NCBI RefSeq assembly: GCF_001698125.1
Contig: NZ_CP013854.1
Location: 992,001 to 1,056,000 of the forward strand
DNA: 64,000 bases
Reading direction: 5' to 3'
Source of the DNA: Pseudonocardia sp. HH130630-07
GTDB taxonomy: Bacteria; Actinomycetota; Actinomycetes; Mycobacteriales; Pseudonocardiaceae
Part shown: piece by piece, positions 31,937 through 42,037 of the stretch
Numbering within the stretch: position 1 is the first letter of the stretch
How the letters are laid out: the number at the start of each line of letters is the position of its first letter
The notes under the pieces: generated by a model
Seen by the model: the letters and a program-made list of their open reading frames with translations, nothing else
Database searches by the model: none
Told to the model about the DNA's origin: nothing
Position numbers and translations under genes: made by a program

Positions 31937-34795
31937 ATGGGTGACGCAGGATTCGCGGTCAGCGTCGATGCCGTCGTCGGTATGCGGATGCTGCTCAACT
32001 CCGCGACCGAGGCCCACCTCGCGGCCCGCGATGGCGAGGCCAGCGGGGGCCCGGCACCTGCGGCTGTGGTGCGGCCGTTGCACGCGGTGGGGCAGCTCGT
32101 GGCCGCGGTGCTGCCGTCCTGGCATGCGGGTCTCGATCGGCGGTGGCAGGCCCACCACACGGGGCTTCTGCGGGTGCAGGACGAGGCGTCGGCCGCGCTG
32201 GATGCCTCGCTGTCGGACTACATGGCGCAGGAGGCAGCGCTCGTCGCCTGCGCGCGCGGGGACGCCACGAACGCCGGGCCTGCCCGGACAGGTGGGGGCG
32301 CGGGTCTCGTGCCCACCGGCCTGGAGGAGCTGGGCTCGGGGATCGGTGGGGACTGTGACACCGCGGCGACGGCGTGGCGGCGCCGTCGTGATCTCGCCGC
32401 CGACACCGCCGACACCCTGAGCACCGCCCTCAAAGACCTGGGCGGCTGGACCGGGCCCGCCGCGACCTCGTTCACCACCTGGGCCGAGCGTCACCTCGTC
32501 GAGCAGTGGCGCGACCTCGCCGCGGCCGCCGAAGCGGTCAGCCGGGCACTGCTCGACCAGCCAGCACCGCCACCGGCCCACGAGCCGCCCGACAGCCCCC
32601 CGCCCGATGAGGGCCCCGCCCCACGGATCGACCTGCCCGACACACCACCGCCGTCCGGGCTCGCATCCGTCGCCCCCCGTGAACTCGCCGCCGTTCCCGT
32701 CACCGAGCCGCCGACGTTCAGCGCTGCGACGAGCCCGGCGAGCGGACAGCCGAGCACCGCCCCGCCGCCCCCGGGCGATGACGTCGGGGTTCCGGCGCCG
32801 CGACGCGCACTGGACGTAGCGCCCGTGCACGGCACGCTCGCCGGTGGCATGCCGCTGCCGGACTCGACCGGGAACCCCGCACACCAGCCCAGTACCCCGA
32901 GCGTCCCGAGAACCCCGACGTCGTCGAGTACCGGTGCCGGTACTGATGAGGCGACCGCGGCGGCGCCGCCCGCGGCGACCGGGCCTGACACGGCGTCCGC
33001 GCTGTCGTCGGCGGCGCCGATCATGCCGAGCGCGGCGATCGCGGGGGCACATGCGCTCGCCCGCGACAGCATGGCTCACCACGTCATCCGGGAGATCACC
33101 ATCCCGCCGGTCTCGGCGACGCCGGCCCCGCCGAGTCACACCCCGCCCAGTACCGATGGCGTGCTGTCGGCTCCGCACCGATGGCGCGGACCCGACCCCA
33201 CCACCGGCGCCACCCCGGCCACGCCCGCCGGTCCCTACAGCGGGGGCCGGGGTGACTCCCTCGGCCCCTTGGCGCCCGTAGGCCCCGACGGCACCGTGAT
33301 GCCCTGGCGCTCCCGGCGCCGCACCGACCGGCCCGCACGCCCGCAGCTGGTGGTCAACCTCGACCCCGCCACCCCGGCCGGGGCATGGGTCGACCTCGTC
33401 GCGCACCGCGCGGTCGGCCTCCACGGCCCCGGCGCGACAGCCGTCGCCCGTACCGCCCTGCGCTGGCTGCACGCCCACACCCCCGCGCACCTCGTGGTGC
33501 CCCGCGCCACGCTCGACACGCTCACCACCGACGACACCGGCACACCACAGCTGGACACGGCCTGCTTCGACGACGCCGACGACGAGCGCGTGCACGTCGT
33601 CCCCGACCCCTACACCGGCCTACAACAGGTCATCGACTACGTCCGCAGCGACGACACCGACGACCGCCCGTGTCTGCTGGTCGTGCCCGCACCGATCAGT
33701 ACCAGCGGCCGTAACCACCTCAGAGATGCTCTGGCTACGGTCACCGGGCCTGTCGCCGCCGCGGCCCTGCTCCTCGGACTGTGGCCCGGCACCTGCCTCG
33801 ACCTCGACGCCGAGCACGTCGTAGACGAGCACCGACGCTGCGAGAACGGCGTCAACCTCACCGGGTGGCGGCTCCACCCCACCAGCGCCGCCGACCTCGC
33901 CCACCAACTCGACCCCACCCCGGCACCGACCACCCACGCCCGAACATCATTGGCCCCGGTCTCGCCCGACGCCGGCGCAACCGAGCCCGACGAGCCCGAG
34001 ATCGAGATCGACCCCGGCCCCGTGCTGCCGTTCGCACTTTCCGTGCTCGGACCGGTCGAGCTGCGCTACCGACAGCCCCAACCCGACGGCGAACAGCGCA
34101 CCGAGGGCCAGCGCCCGGGGAAACTGATCGGGTCGATCCCGCGCCTGGCCCGCGAGCTACTCGCCTGGCTGGCGGTGCACCCCGAAGGCGCGACCCGCGA
34201 TCAGCTGCTCACCGCCCTGTGTCCGGACACCACCGCACGACGCCGCGACAGCAACCTCCACGCCGCGTTGAGCCTGCTACGTCGCAGCCTGACCGAGACC
34301 ACCGGCGACCGGAACAACACCGAGGTAGTCATCACCGGGCCACTCTGGACCCTCAACCCCGCCCTCGTCGCCGTCGACGTCTGGGCCCTACAGGCCACCA
34401 GGAACCACACCGAGGCCGATCCCCAGGCCCGACGCGCCGCACTGCGCCGTGTCGTCACCGCCTACACCGGGTTGTTCGCCTCCGACCTGTCCGGCCTCTG
34501 GGCGCACTCCGCCCGTGAGACCGTCCGACGCCGGTACCTGGAGGTCCTCCATGAGCTCGTCAACATCGAACTCGCCGACGGACGACACCGCGCCGCACTG
34601 GACCTGCTCGAACGGGCACGCGAACAAGAACCGCTCAACGAAACGGTCACCCGCGCGATGATCACCCTGCACCTGCGCGACAACGACCGCGACGCCGCGC
34701 GCTCCACCTACGAGCAACTCCGGGTCGAACTGGCCGCGATCGACACCGAACCCGAGCCGAGCACGCGCCGCCTCGTCACGTCCGCAAACTCTTAA
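31937..34795 (+). CDS. large fusion regulator: WXG100-like N-terminus plus BTAD C-terminus
   Basis: The 952-aa product starts at ATG 31937 with GAGGAGG 9 nt upstream. The N-terminal ~200 residues are helical with an ESX-like LGGWTGPAATSF (about 168-179) after a long first helix. About 250 residues of Pro/Thr/Ser-rich linker follow. A middle domain (about 470-660: VVNLDPATPAGAWVDLVAHR, CLLVVPAPISTS) is like the region before BTAD in LysM/BTAD proteins of actinobacterial mobile elements. From about residue 690 comes a winged-helix plus bacterial transcriptional activator domain (FALSVLGPVELRYRQ, LARELLAWLAVHPEGATRDQ, DSNLHAALSLLRRSL, RRRYLEVLHELVNIELADGR). The usual membrane helices and LysM appear to be missing. 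Confidence 0.75.
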   Translation: MGDAGFAVSVDAVVGMRMLLNSATEAHLAARDGEASGGPAPAAVVRPLHAVGQLVAAVLPSWHAGLDRRWQAHHTGLLRVQDEASAALDASLSDYMAQEAALVACARGDATNAGPARTGGGAGLVPTGLEELGSGIGGDCDTAATAWRRRRDLAADTADTLSTALKDLGGWTGPAATSFTTWAERHLVEQWRDLAAAAEAVSRALLDQPAPPPAHEPPDSPPPDEGPAPRIDLPDTPPPSGLASVAPRELAAVPVTEPPTFSAATSPASGQPSTAPPPPGDDVGVPAPRRALDVAPVHGTLAGGMPLPDSTGNPAHQPSTPSVPRTPTSSSTGAGTDEATAAAPPAATGPDTASALSSAAPIMPSAAIAGAHALARDSMAHHVIREITIPPVSATPAPPSHTPPSTDGVLSAPHRWRGPDPTTGATPATPAGPYSGGRGDSLGPLAPVGPDGTVMPWRSRRRTDRPARPQLVVNLDPATPAGAWVDLVAHRAVGLHGPGATAVARTALRWLHAHTPAHLVVPRATLDTLTTDDTGTPQLDTACFDDADDERVHVVPDPYTGLQQVIDYVRSDDTDDRPCLLVVPAPISTSGRNHLRDALATVTGPVAAAALLLGLWPGTCLDLDAEHVVDEHRRCENGVNLTGWRLHPTSAADLAHQLDPTPAPTTHARTSLAPVSPDAGATEPDEPEIEIDPGPVLPFALSVLGPVELRYRQPQPDGEQRTEGQRPGKLIGSIPRLARELLAWLAVHPEGATRDQLLTALCPDTTARRRDSNLHAALSLLRRSLTETTGDRNNTEVVITGPLWTLNPALVAVDVWALQATRNHTEADPQARRAALRRVVTAYTGLFASDLSGLWAHSARETVRRRYLEVLHELVNIELADGRHRAALDLLERAREQEPLNETVTRAMITLHLRDNDRDAARSTYEQLRVELAAIDTEPEPSTRRLVTSANS

Positions 34796-34966
34796 GTGGG
34801 CGGCGCGGAAGCGAGCGACAGATGATCTCGGAGCACCCAGACCAGCGACAACCCTCGGTCAGGCCGGCCCACACGAAGGCGAGAGCGTCGGCGATGTTTG
34901 AGCACAGCGGCAACCCAATCTGAGCAGTTCGTCGGCGACGACCTTTCGCATAGTCGCGGACACAAG

Positions 34967-36037
34967 TCAGGCCACCATTCGACGAATTTCATTCGCGATG
35001 TCCTGCGAAGCCGATTCGAGGAGTCCTGACCGGTTAACCATAGACTTCAAAGAACGCCTCTCGCTATCATTGAGGTAATCAGCGATCGCATGACAGTCGA
35101 GCAGTCGAGCGACGTAAGCGTCGTTCGACACGACTGCCTGCCGGTAGACTCTTTCAATCACCGTACAGCTGAACGGATTTTGAGGGCCTCCGGCGACGTC
35201 TATCACGGCAAGCCCGAGGCTTGCAGTGAAGAAGGCGTGGCGCTCGTCAAGATGAGTCGCTCGATAGCATTCGATCATCTGGTCGTGCGGCTTTGACTGG
35301 CCTCGCGAGACGGTGGCATTCAGGGTTTCGACGATAGCGCGTTCCCAGGGCTCAGTCACGGTCGAGCCATGGATTAGTTCGCTGGCACGGTCGATCTCCC
35401 CCTCGTTGAGGTAAGCGATGACCGCGACTTGGCGTCCGTCGAGCAGTCGATCACCTATCCCGCGATGAGACTCTGCGTGAGCCCGCGCGTCGGCCCATCG
35501 GCCAGCGGCGGTTAATCCGCGTATTCCTTCTCGGAGAAGACTCATCCATAGCCAGGTTCGGACCGCGTGATGCGCATCGGTAGTCATCTGCGAGTGGTCG
35601 AGTCGTACCTTTTCGTCGTCAACGATGACATCGTCGCCGTGAGTGGCGCCGCGCAGGAGACTACTCAGGATGCCGATGGCGTGGTCGGGGTCGTCGTGGC
35701 GCAGCGCGAGGCGAGCGAGGTTGACGAGGGGCTCCAGGGCGAACCTGGCTTCTCGTTCGGATCGGGGCGCGAGCGGGTAGCGGCGGTGATGCTGCCAGCA
35801 CAGCTCGCGGGCGAGGTCGGGATGCTGCTGGTCGCTGGCCAGCAGCGCCGCCTTGTTGTGGGCGACCGCGAGCAGCGGAACGGGATCGGCGACGGTTTCG
35901 GCGTCGCGAACAAGGGTCGCGATCTCGGCGAGCCTGCTGTGCAGTGGAGCGCAGGACAGCCGTGGCCGGGCGACGAGCGGGAACCGGCGCAGAGCGGCCA
36001 CGGCCGTCGGCTCGCCTCTGGTCGCAGGGCTCACCAC
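34967..36037 (-). CDS. helical-repeat (TPR-like) protein at the end of the lanthipeptide operon
   Basis: The 356-aa product consists of consecutive helix pairs resembling TPR/regulator repeats: LLAVAHNKAALLASDQQHPD, LEPLVNLARLALRHDDPDHA, AVIAYLNEGEIDRASELIHG, RLLDCHAIADYLNDSERRSL. It carries no catalytic motif. The GTG start (36037 or 36034) overlaps the stop of the FxLD methyltransferase gene, so it belongs to that operon. Codon use towards its 3' end (34970-35570) is less GC-biased than the rest. It may be a scaffold, immunity or regulatory protein. Unknown. Confidence 0.65.
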   Translation of the reverse strand: MVSPATRGEPTAVAALRRFPLVARPRLSCAPLHSRLAEIATLVRDAETVADPVPLLAVAHNKAALLASDQQHPDLARELCWQHHRRYPLAPRSEREARFALEPLVNLARLALRHDDPDHAIGILSSLLRGATHGDDVIVDDEKVRLDHSQMTTDAHHAVRTWLWMSLLREGIRGLTAAGRWADARAHAESHRGIGDRLLDGRQVAVIAYLNEGEIDRASELIHGSTVTEPWERAIVETLNATVSRGQSKPHDQMIECYRATHLDERHAFFTASLGLAVIDVAGGPQNPFSCTVIERVYRQAVVSNDAYVARLLDCHAIADYLNDSERRSLKSMVNRSGLLESASQDIANEIRRMVA

Positions 36038-38163
36038 GTGATGGTGAAGTGGGTCGTCTCCCGCACGATGCCGGGTCCGGAGTCATCGGGTTCCGGACGG
36101 GAAGGGCGCGGGGTGTGCTCGCGGTGGGCGGTGATCGTGGGTTGCGCGGGGCGTTCGCAGGCCCACCGGCCGAGGAGATGTCCGAGCTCGTCGGCCACGG
36201 CGGTCGCGTCGGGCCCGTGCGCGGTGATGCCGAGTTCGTCGGCGGTGTCGTCGTGCTGGCGGGTGGTGAGGTAGGCGAACGATCCGTCGCGGTAGAGGGT
36301 TGCACCGGCCCAGCGCAGGGCCGGGGTCACGATCCCGGCCCGGCGGGCGTCGGGTCCGACGCGCAACCGTCCGAATAGGGTCGTGGACGGGTCGGCGGTG
36401 GTCGCCAACCAGAGGTCGAGGTGTTCGGCCGGTTCGTCGTGACCGACGGTGACGCCGGTCCACCGGGTGAGAGGGTCGTGGCTCAGGGCCTGGCCGAGGG
36501 CGTGGGGGTCGGGGCGGTCGGAGCGTTCGACGGCCATGACGACGTCGGTGTCGAGGCGGACGACGTCTTCGGGATGCTCGTCGGTGCCGCGCATCGGGAC
36601 GAACCCGCACACCAGCGCCGATCGCGCCACCAACACCGGTGCGCCGTCGTCGGTGGAGCTGGTGGCGTCCGGGTCGTGGTCGAGGGGCAGGACGCGGGTC
36701 AGGCCGCTTCCGTGCAGTCGCACGGGGACGACGAGGCGTCCGCCGGGGGCGAGCTGGTCCCACCACGCCTGCGAGATGTCCCAGGCTCCGGCGGTGACGA
36801 TGATCCGGTCGTAGGGGGCGGTGTCGGGATGGCCGAGAGCGCCGTCTCCGCAGTGGACCTGCACCTCGGGGTAGCCGGCGGTGTCGAGGGCGTGGCGAGC
36901 CCCCTCGGTGAGGTCCTGGTCGATCTCCACCGTGCTCACGTGGCCGTGCTTGCCGGTGAGCTCGGCCAACAGCGCGGCGTTGAATCCGGTCGCGGCGCCG
37001 ATCTCCAGGATGCGGTTGCCGGGGGTGACGGCGAGGAGTTCGAGCATCTCGGCGACGAGGTTGGGGCTCGACGCCGAGGACAGCGCGGCGCCGTTCGCGC
37101 CGCGTTTGGTGATGACCGGGCGAGGTGCGTAGGCCTCGGTGAGGTCGACGCCGGGCAGGAACACGTGCCGGGGTACGCGGCTGAAGGCGCGTTCCACTGT
37201 GTCGGTGGTGAAGCCGCCACGGCCTCGGATGTGTTCGACCAGTGCGGCGCGCAGGTGCTCGGCGTCGGCGGGCTGCTCGGCCGGGGCGCTGACGGTGGGC
37301 ATGTGGTGGTCCTTCCCGAAGATGGTGTGTGCGGCTGCGGAGGCGAGTCGGTGTTGCTCGGCGCCGGGGACGCCGAGCCGGTTGAACAGGAACAACAGGT
37401 GATGAGCCAGCACCGCGCGCAGGCCCCGGTGAAGTTCCCCGGTGTGGGCGTGGTCGGCGAGCTGTTGGCCGACGCAGTCGAAGGCGGCGCTCCAGGTGGG
37501 TGCGTCGTGCAGCGGGCTTTGCGGGGTGTCGCCTGCCGCGGTCAGCAGTGTCGTCACCCCGCGCACGGTCGCTGCCGGGGGTTCCTGGTGGGGGTCGGCG
37601 GGCGCTCGGTGCGCGGCGAGTCGCTGCCAGACGTCGCCCTGTTCGTAGAAGTCCAGCCCGGCCGCGCGCAGGAGCCGGGTTCCGAGCAGCACGCCCAGTT
37701 CTCGACGATGCGGATTCCGGCCAGCGGAGGAGGTCCGGGCGAGGTGGGTCAACAGGTGGGCGCTGTCGGCGGCGAACAGCTCGTGCGCGAGGTCCATGCC
37801 GTCCGGGCCACCGAACGCGGTGGTCTCGGGCTCGTAGATCGGCGTCCTTACGCGCACGACCTGGCCGGAAGCGATCAGGGCCGAGGTGAGTGCCTCGACG
37901 ACGGGGGCGGGGTTTCCGGCCGGGTGCAGGCGTATCCGCCAGGACGGGCCTTTGCGGATGAACCACCACGCGACGAGGTCCGTCGCCGTGGTCAACGCCG
38001 GATGCAGCGTGGTCACCGCGACGTGTTCGGCGCTGTCGCCGTCGGCACACCACATGGTGATCTGCTGCCACTCGGGCCCCGGCTCGACTCTGTGGTGCCC
38101 GGCCGAGTCGATCGCGCGGCTGTGCGCTTGTTGGTTCAGGCCATGAGGAGGCATCGGGACCAT
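36031..38163 (-). CDS. FxLD-system methyltransferase with lanthipeptide-type N-terminal domain
   Basis: The 710-aa product has two parts. Residues about 30-290 resemble the SpaB_C/thiopeptide-type biosynthesis domain (WQQITMWCADGD, DLVAWWFIRKGPSWRIRLHP, FYEQGDVWQRLAAHRAP). From about 295 it is a protein-L-isoaspartate methyltransferase-like domain: RAFSRVPRHVFLPGVDLTEA, SSASSPNLVAEMLELL, SAM motif NRILEIGAATGFNAAL (about 383-398), APYDRIIVTAGAW and LAPGGRLVVPVR. This is the layout of the FxLD-system methyltransferase family. The ATG at 38163 (or 38154) overlaps the lanC end. The expected substrate is an Asp side chain of the modified precursor, by analogy to LanS-type enzymes. Confidence 0.87.
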   Translation of the reverse strand: MVPMPPHGLNQQAHSRAIDSAGHHRVEPGPEWQQITMWCADGDSAEHVAVTTLHPALTTATDLVAWWFIRKGPSWRIRLHPAGNPAPVVEALTSALIASGQVVRVRTPIYEPETTAFGGPDGMDLAHELFAADSAHLLTHLARTSSAGRNPHRRELGVLLGTRLLRAAGLDFYEQGDVWQRLAAHRAPADPHQEPPAATVRGVTTLLTAAGDTPQSPLHDAPTWSAAFDCVGQQLADHAHTGELHRGLRAVLAHHLLFLFNRLGVPGAEQHRLASAAAHTIFGKDHHMPTVSAPAEQPADAEHLRAALVEHIRGRGGFTTDTVERAFSRVPRHVFLPGVDLTEAYAPRPVITKRGANGAALSSASSPNLVAEMLELLAVTPGNRILEIGAATGFNAALLAELTGKHGHVSTVEIDQDLTEGARHALDTAGYPEVQVHCGDGALGHPDTAPYDRIIVTAGAWDISQAWWDQLAPGGRLVVPVRLHGSGLTRVLPLDHDPDATSSTDDGAPVLVARSALVCGFVPMRGTDEHPEDVVRLDTDVVMAVERSDRPDPHALGQALSHDPLTRWTGVTVGHDEPAEHLDLWLATTADPSTTLFGRLRVGPDARRAGIVTPALRWAGATLYRDGSFAYLTTRQHDDTADELGITAHGPDATAVADELGHLLGRWACERPAQPTITAHREHTPRPSRPEPDDSGPGIVRETTHFTITW

Positions 38164-39491
38164 CCGTTCGTCCTGCCCGTGGAGATGGTGCGCAGCGTCA
38201 ACGCGACTCCGGCGCCACCGTCGATGAGTCCCACCGGAGCGCCCGGGTCGCGGGCGGCCAGGGCGGTCAACCGCGGCACGACAGTCGCCAACGCGGCCGA
38301 TACCGCCGGGCTCTGAGAGTCGCGGGCGGCGTGCCACAGAGTGGCGGTGACGCCTGCCCAGCCGTGACACACCGAGGTGTCGCCTAGGAGGTCGAGTTGC
38401 GCCGGATCGTTAACGGCACGCGTCAGGGCGTCCTCGGCGGCGTCTTGGCGGGCGTGGTCGCCCAGCGCGATCCCGGCAAGTTGCTGTGCGCGGGCGATCC
38501 CCGGCGTCCCGTAGCACCACGACGGCCGACCGGGCCCGCTCTGCTCGGCGACCTGCCCGGTCTGTAGCTCGCGGCGTGTGACGCGCTGGGGCCACCACGG
38601 GCCCCCCGCTCGGTCATGCTGACGCCAGCGATCCAGCCAGGCGCAGATCCGCTCGATCGCCTCGCGGTGCCCGGGGACGCGGATATCGGCTCGGTAGGCC
38701 AGGCACAACAGCGACAGCGGTCCGCAGATGCCGTGCGCGGCGCCCTGGTCTGCGTGGCCACCGGCGAAGACCTCCGCACCCGGGCCGGAGGGGACGTCGG
38801 TGCTCCACCACCCCGGCGCCGCTGTGCCCAGCCCGTCCGCGACCGGGACCGGGTCGGTCAACCGGACCAGGTAGCCGAGGACTGCGCGCAACAACTCGAC
38901 GTCCGCCGCGGTGTCTTCGCTCGGTGGCCCGGCGCCGGGGTCCGGGAGCAGCAGGGCGCCGAGACCGGACAGCCCGCGGACCAGGTCGTATTCCGAGCGC
39001 TCCGGGCGGCGGTCGCCCGCGGTGATTCTGGCGTTCACGGCCGCAAGCCGGTGCCGTACCTGTGCGGTCACCGCCTCACGCAGCCGATGCGCTGGCCGCG
39101 GGTAGCGGTGCTCCCCTGCCGCCAGGACCGCGAACGCGACCGCGGGAGCGCCGAACCACAGTCCGCACCCACCGGTTGCGCTGACGTCTTCACACACCGC
39201 CCGCGTCAACCACGCGTGAGCCAGATCCGCGCGGCCCCGCGCAGCGTGCAGGACCACCACCCCGGCCGCGCCCTTGGACAACGATTGATCCCACCACCGC
39301 CGACTACGCGGACCGTCATCGCCATCGGCCGTTCGCACAGGTGGAGTCGCCAGCGCGGCGGCGAGATCCTCGGCCAACGTCGCGACGCGGCCGGCACTGT
39401 CGCTCCCGAGATCGACGACCTGGTTGGTCGAGGTCGTCGATCTCGGGTCGCCGGAGCGGGTGTGCTCTCGCTCGGGAGGGATGACGGTCAT
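38136..39491 (-). CDS. LanC-like lanthionine cyclase
   Basis: The 451-aa product is a cytosolic zinc cyclase that adds Cys thiols to dehydrated Ser/Thr to make (methyl)lanthionine rings. Visible motifs are GAAHGICGPLSLLCLAY (near 250), the zinc ligand in SWCYGTPG (Cys about 326) and the CHG pair in TSVCHGWAG (Cys375, His376). It starts inside the end of lanB (ATGA-type overlap) and ends inside the methyltransferase gene, so the three are translated together. The zinc ligands are all present, so the protein itself looks functional. Confidence 0.9.
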   Translation of the reverse strand: MTVIPPEREHTRSGDPRSTTSTNQVVDLGSDSAGRVATLAEDLAAALATPPVRTADGDDGPRSRRWWDQSLSKGAAGVVVLHAARGRADLAHAWLTRAVCEDVSATGGCGLWFGAPAVAFAVLAAGEHRYPRPAHRLREAVTAQVRHRLAAVNARITAGDRRPERSEYDLVRGLSGLGALLLPDPGAGPPSEDTAADVELLRAVLGYLVRLTDPVPVADGLGTAAPGWWSTDVPSGPGAEVFAGGHADQGAAHGICGPLSLLCLAYRADIRVPGHREAIERICAWLDRWRQHDRAGGPWWPQRVTRRELQTGQVAEQSGPGRPSWCYGTPGIARAQQLAGIALGDHARQDAAEDALTRAVNDPAQLDLLGDTSVCHGWAGVTATLWHAARDSQSPAVSAALATVVPRLTALAARDPGAPVGLIDGGAGVALTLRTISTGRTNGWSRCLLMA

Positions 39492-42037
39492 CGCTGCTCC
39501 TGCGGTGCGTGTTCACGGGCAAGGACCGTCAGCGCCGCGCTGCGGGCGAGCTTGACGATGGCGGCTTCGCGGTCGGTGTCCGGCCCGCAGGCACGGACAT
39601 GATGCAGGTGCAGCAGAGACACCACGATCGGGTCCCGGGGCACCGAGCCCCCGCCGCCTGCGGCAAGTGCTCGGCGGTAGCCCGCGACTGCGCGGGCCCG
39701 GGACCGCCACACCTGTGTGAGGGCCTCGACGTCACGGTCAGCGAGCACGGTCGCCGGGCCTGCGGGAGAGCACAGGGCCTGGACCTGGCCGAGTACGCGC
39801 CGGTCGACGGCGGGTGTCGCGCCCGTCAGGTCGGCGCGGCGAGCGAGCCACCGCGCTCCGGCGTGACGGCCCCCGGTCAACGCGCAGGTCAGATCGAACA
39901 GGCTCGCCGCCGTCAGCGCGGACCGGTCGACCCCCGTCGACGTCGAGCGCGTGGTCACGACGACCTGTGCACGGGCCGCGGCCGAGTCGGCGGCGAACAC
40001 CGCTTCGGCAGCAGACATCGCGTCGGTGTCCCCGCGTTCGGTGTAGCGGGCCAGCTCGGGCCGGTAGGTGTCGAGCAGAAGATCCCCGGCGAGACCGCGC
40101 TTGCGCAGCGTGTCCACCCACCGGCCCAGCCGTTCGGCGACGTCGCCGTAGCGCTCTGTCGGCAGCCGCAGCCTCAGTTGCGGGAACGGCGCCCAGGTGC
40201 GGACGAACCACCACGGACACGCCTCGCCGATGTCCTCGAGCAAGGCCGGAAGATGCGCCTCCAGCACGGTGTCGATCGCTCCGGGCGCGCAAGCCACCCG
40301 CGCCGAGACCAACCGCGAGCCCGGAACAATGTCGTGGCCGGGGGCGATCACGACCCGCGGCCGAGCGGAGACGACCGGAGCCGGGGCGGGGCCGGCGTCG
40401 AGGGCCAGCGGGACGACGATCTCGTGCGCCCGCCCGCCGAACCAGGACCAGTCCCGCTCCGTCGCGGCCTCGGCGACGGTCACCGGTGCGCCGACCCGGT
40501 CCAGGTGATCCCGCATCAGGTCCTGGTCCATCGCGGCGTCCAGATCCAGACGGAGCCGACGGTCTCCCGTGCCGACGGCGACGACCGCGGGCAGACCGAG
40601 GCGTTCCCGCAGCCGAGCGAACTCGGTCCGCCACGTCTCGCCACTGGCGTGGGCCCTGGGCAGGGTCGCCGGGTCGATCCGCCAGCGGGCCACCGACAGC
40701 ACGCAACGCCCGTAGCGCAGGCGCGGGCGGAACGGCAGGACCTCGGCGGCACCCCAGGTGAACTGGCTCAGCGCCGAGCCGGTCGCGCGGGGAAGTTCGG
40801 TCAGGAACCGCACCATCGGCGCCATCGCGTGCCGTGCGACCGCGCAGGCTACGACCGGCTCGACCAGGACACCGCGGTTCTTGTCGATCAGGTAGAGCCC
40901 GTCATGATCGGCGGTCACCAGCAGGTCCCGCACCCCGAGAACATCGGCTTCCTCGGCGGCATCGGTGGTGGAGGCGGCCGGGCCGTACTCGCCCACGGAC
41001 AGCACCGTGGGCAGCATCTGGACCGCGCGAGCGACGTTGCCGACACGAGGCTGATCGGGAGTGAACGACAGCTGCACCGGGACGGCCCCGGTGACCGATG
41101 CCGGAATCCCACGAAGAGCCTCGATCGAGCGGGAACGGTCGGCCGCGGGCAGCAGGTCCAGGAAGCGGCCGGTCGTCGCCATGCCCGAGCGGCCCACACC
41201 GACCGCGACAACGAGGAAGTCGCCGTCGTTCACGGCGGCGCGGGAACGGGCGCGTAGCTCCACCGACACGTCCAGGTGCGGCGCAGCGCGCCCCGCCGCG
41301 ACCGGGGTCGGATCCAGCGTGTCGACGTCGGCGTCGGTCAGCACCACCTCGTGGTCCCCCGCCAGCGCCGCGTTCTGCGCGAGCATCAGCAACGTCTCGT
41401 CGCGCCCGGTCATCGGCTCCCGGGCAGCACCGGTGACGAAGTGGCGTGGATAGCCCAGACCCGCGACCGGGTCGACGACGTCGCCGAGAGCGACCGCGGC
41501 GCCCGCGCCGAACCGGTCGAGGAACTGAGCGTGATACGCCTGCCAGCCCGGATGGCCGTGGCGCCACGGAACCAGCCGAGCTAACAGCGCCGCCGCCGTC
41601 TCGACGTCCTGGGCGACCTGTGTCGGGAGTGTGAGGTGAGTGCCGAGCGCGAGATCGACTGCCCATCGCTCCGACGGGCCCGTGCCGGCGAGACGAGTTT
41701 CTATCGTCGCGGATTCGACCACGGTGGACGACGGCGCTCCCCGTTCGTCGAGAGTGCGGCGCAGGTGGCGAACCGGGTCGACGACGGTCGAGGGCGCGTG
41801 CAGGCAGCTCACCAGCAGGCCGCAGCTCACCAGTTCGGTGACCATGCGACCAGCCGCCCGAGCGTCACTCCCCGGGAACGCGGCCACAAGCTCCTCGACA
41901 ATCCGACAGACCTGAACCGGCGAGACGGCGAGCGACAGAACCAGCTCTACCGCGCGGCCACGGCGAACCGACACCCCGCCGCCACCGATAGATCCGTGCA
42001 CCGCGATCCGAGCTCCATCGCGGACAACCATGTCATT

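Noticed and set aside
36421-38316. 631-codon plus-strand frame opposite the FxLD methyltransferase
   Set aside because: Antisense shadow of a gene with strong SAM-methyltransferase motifs.
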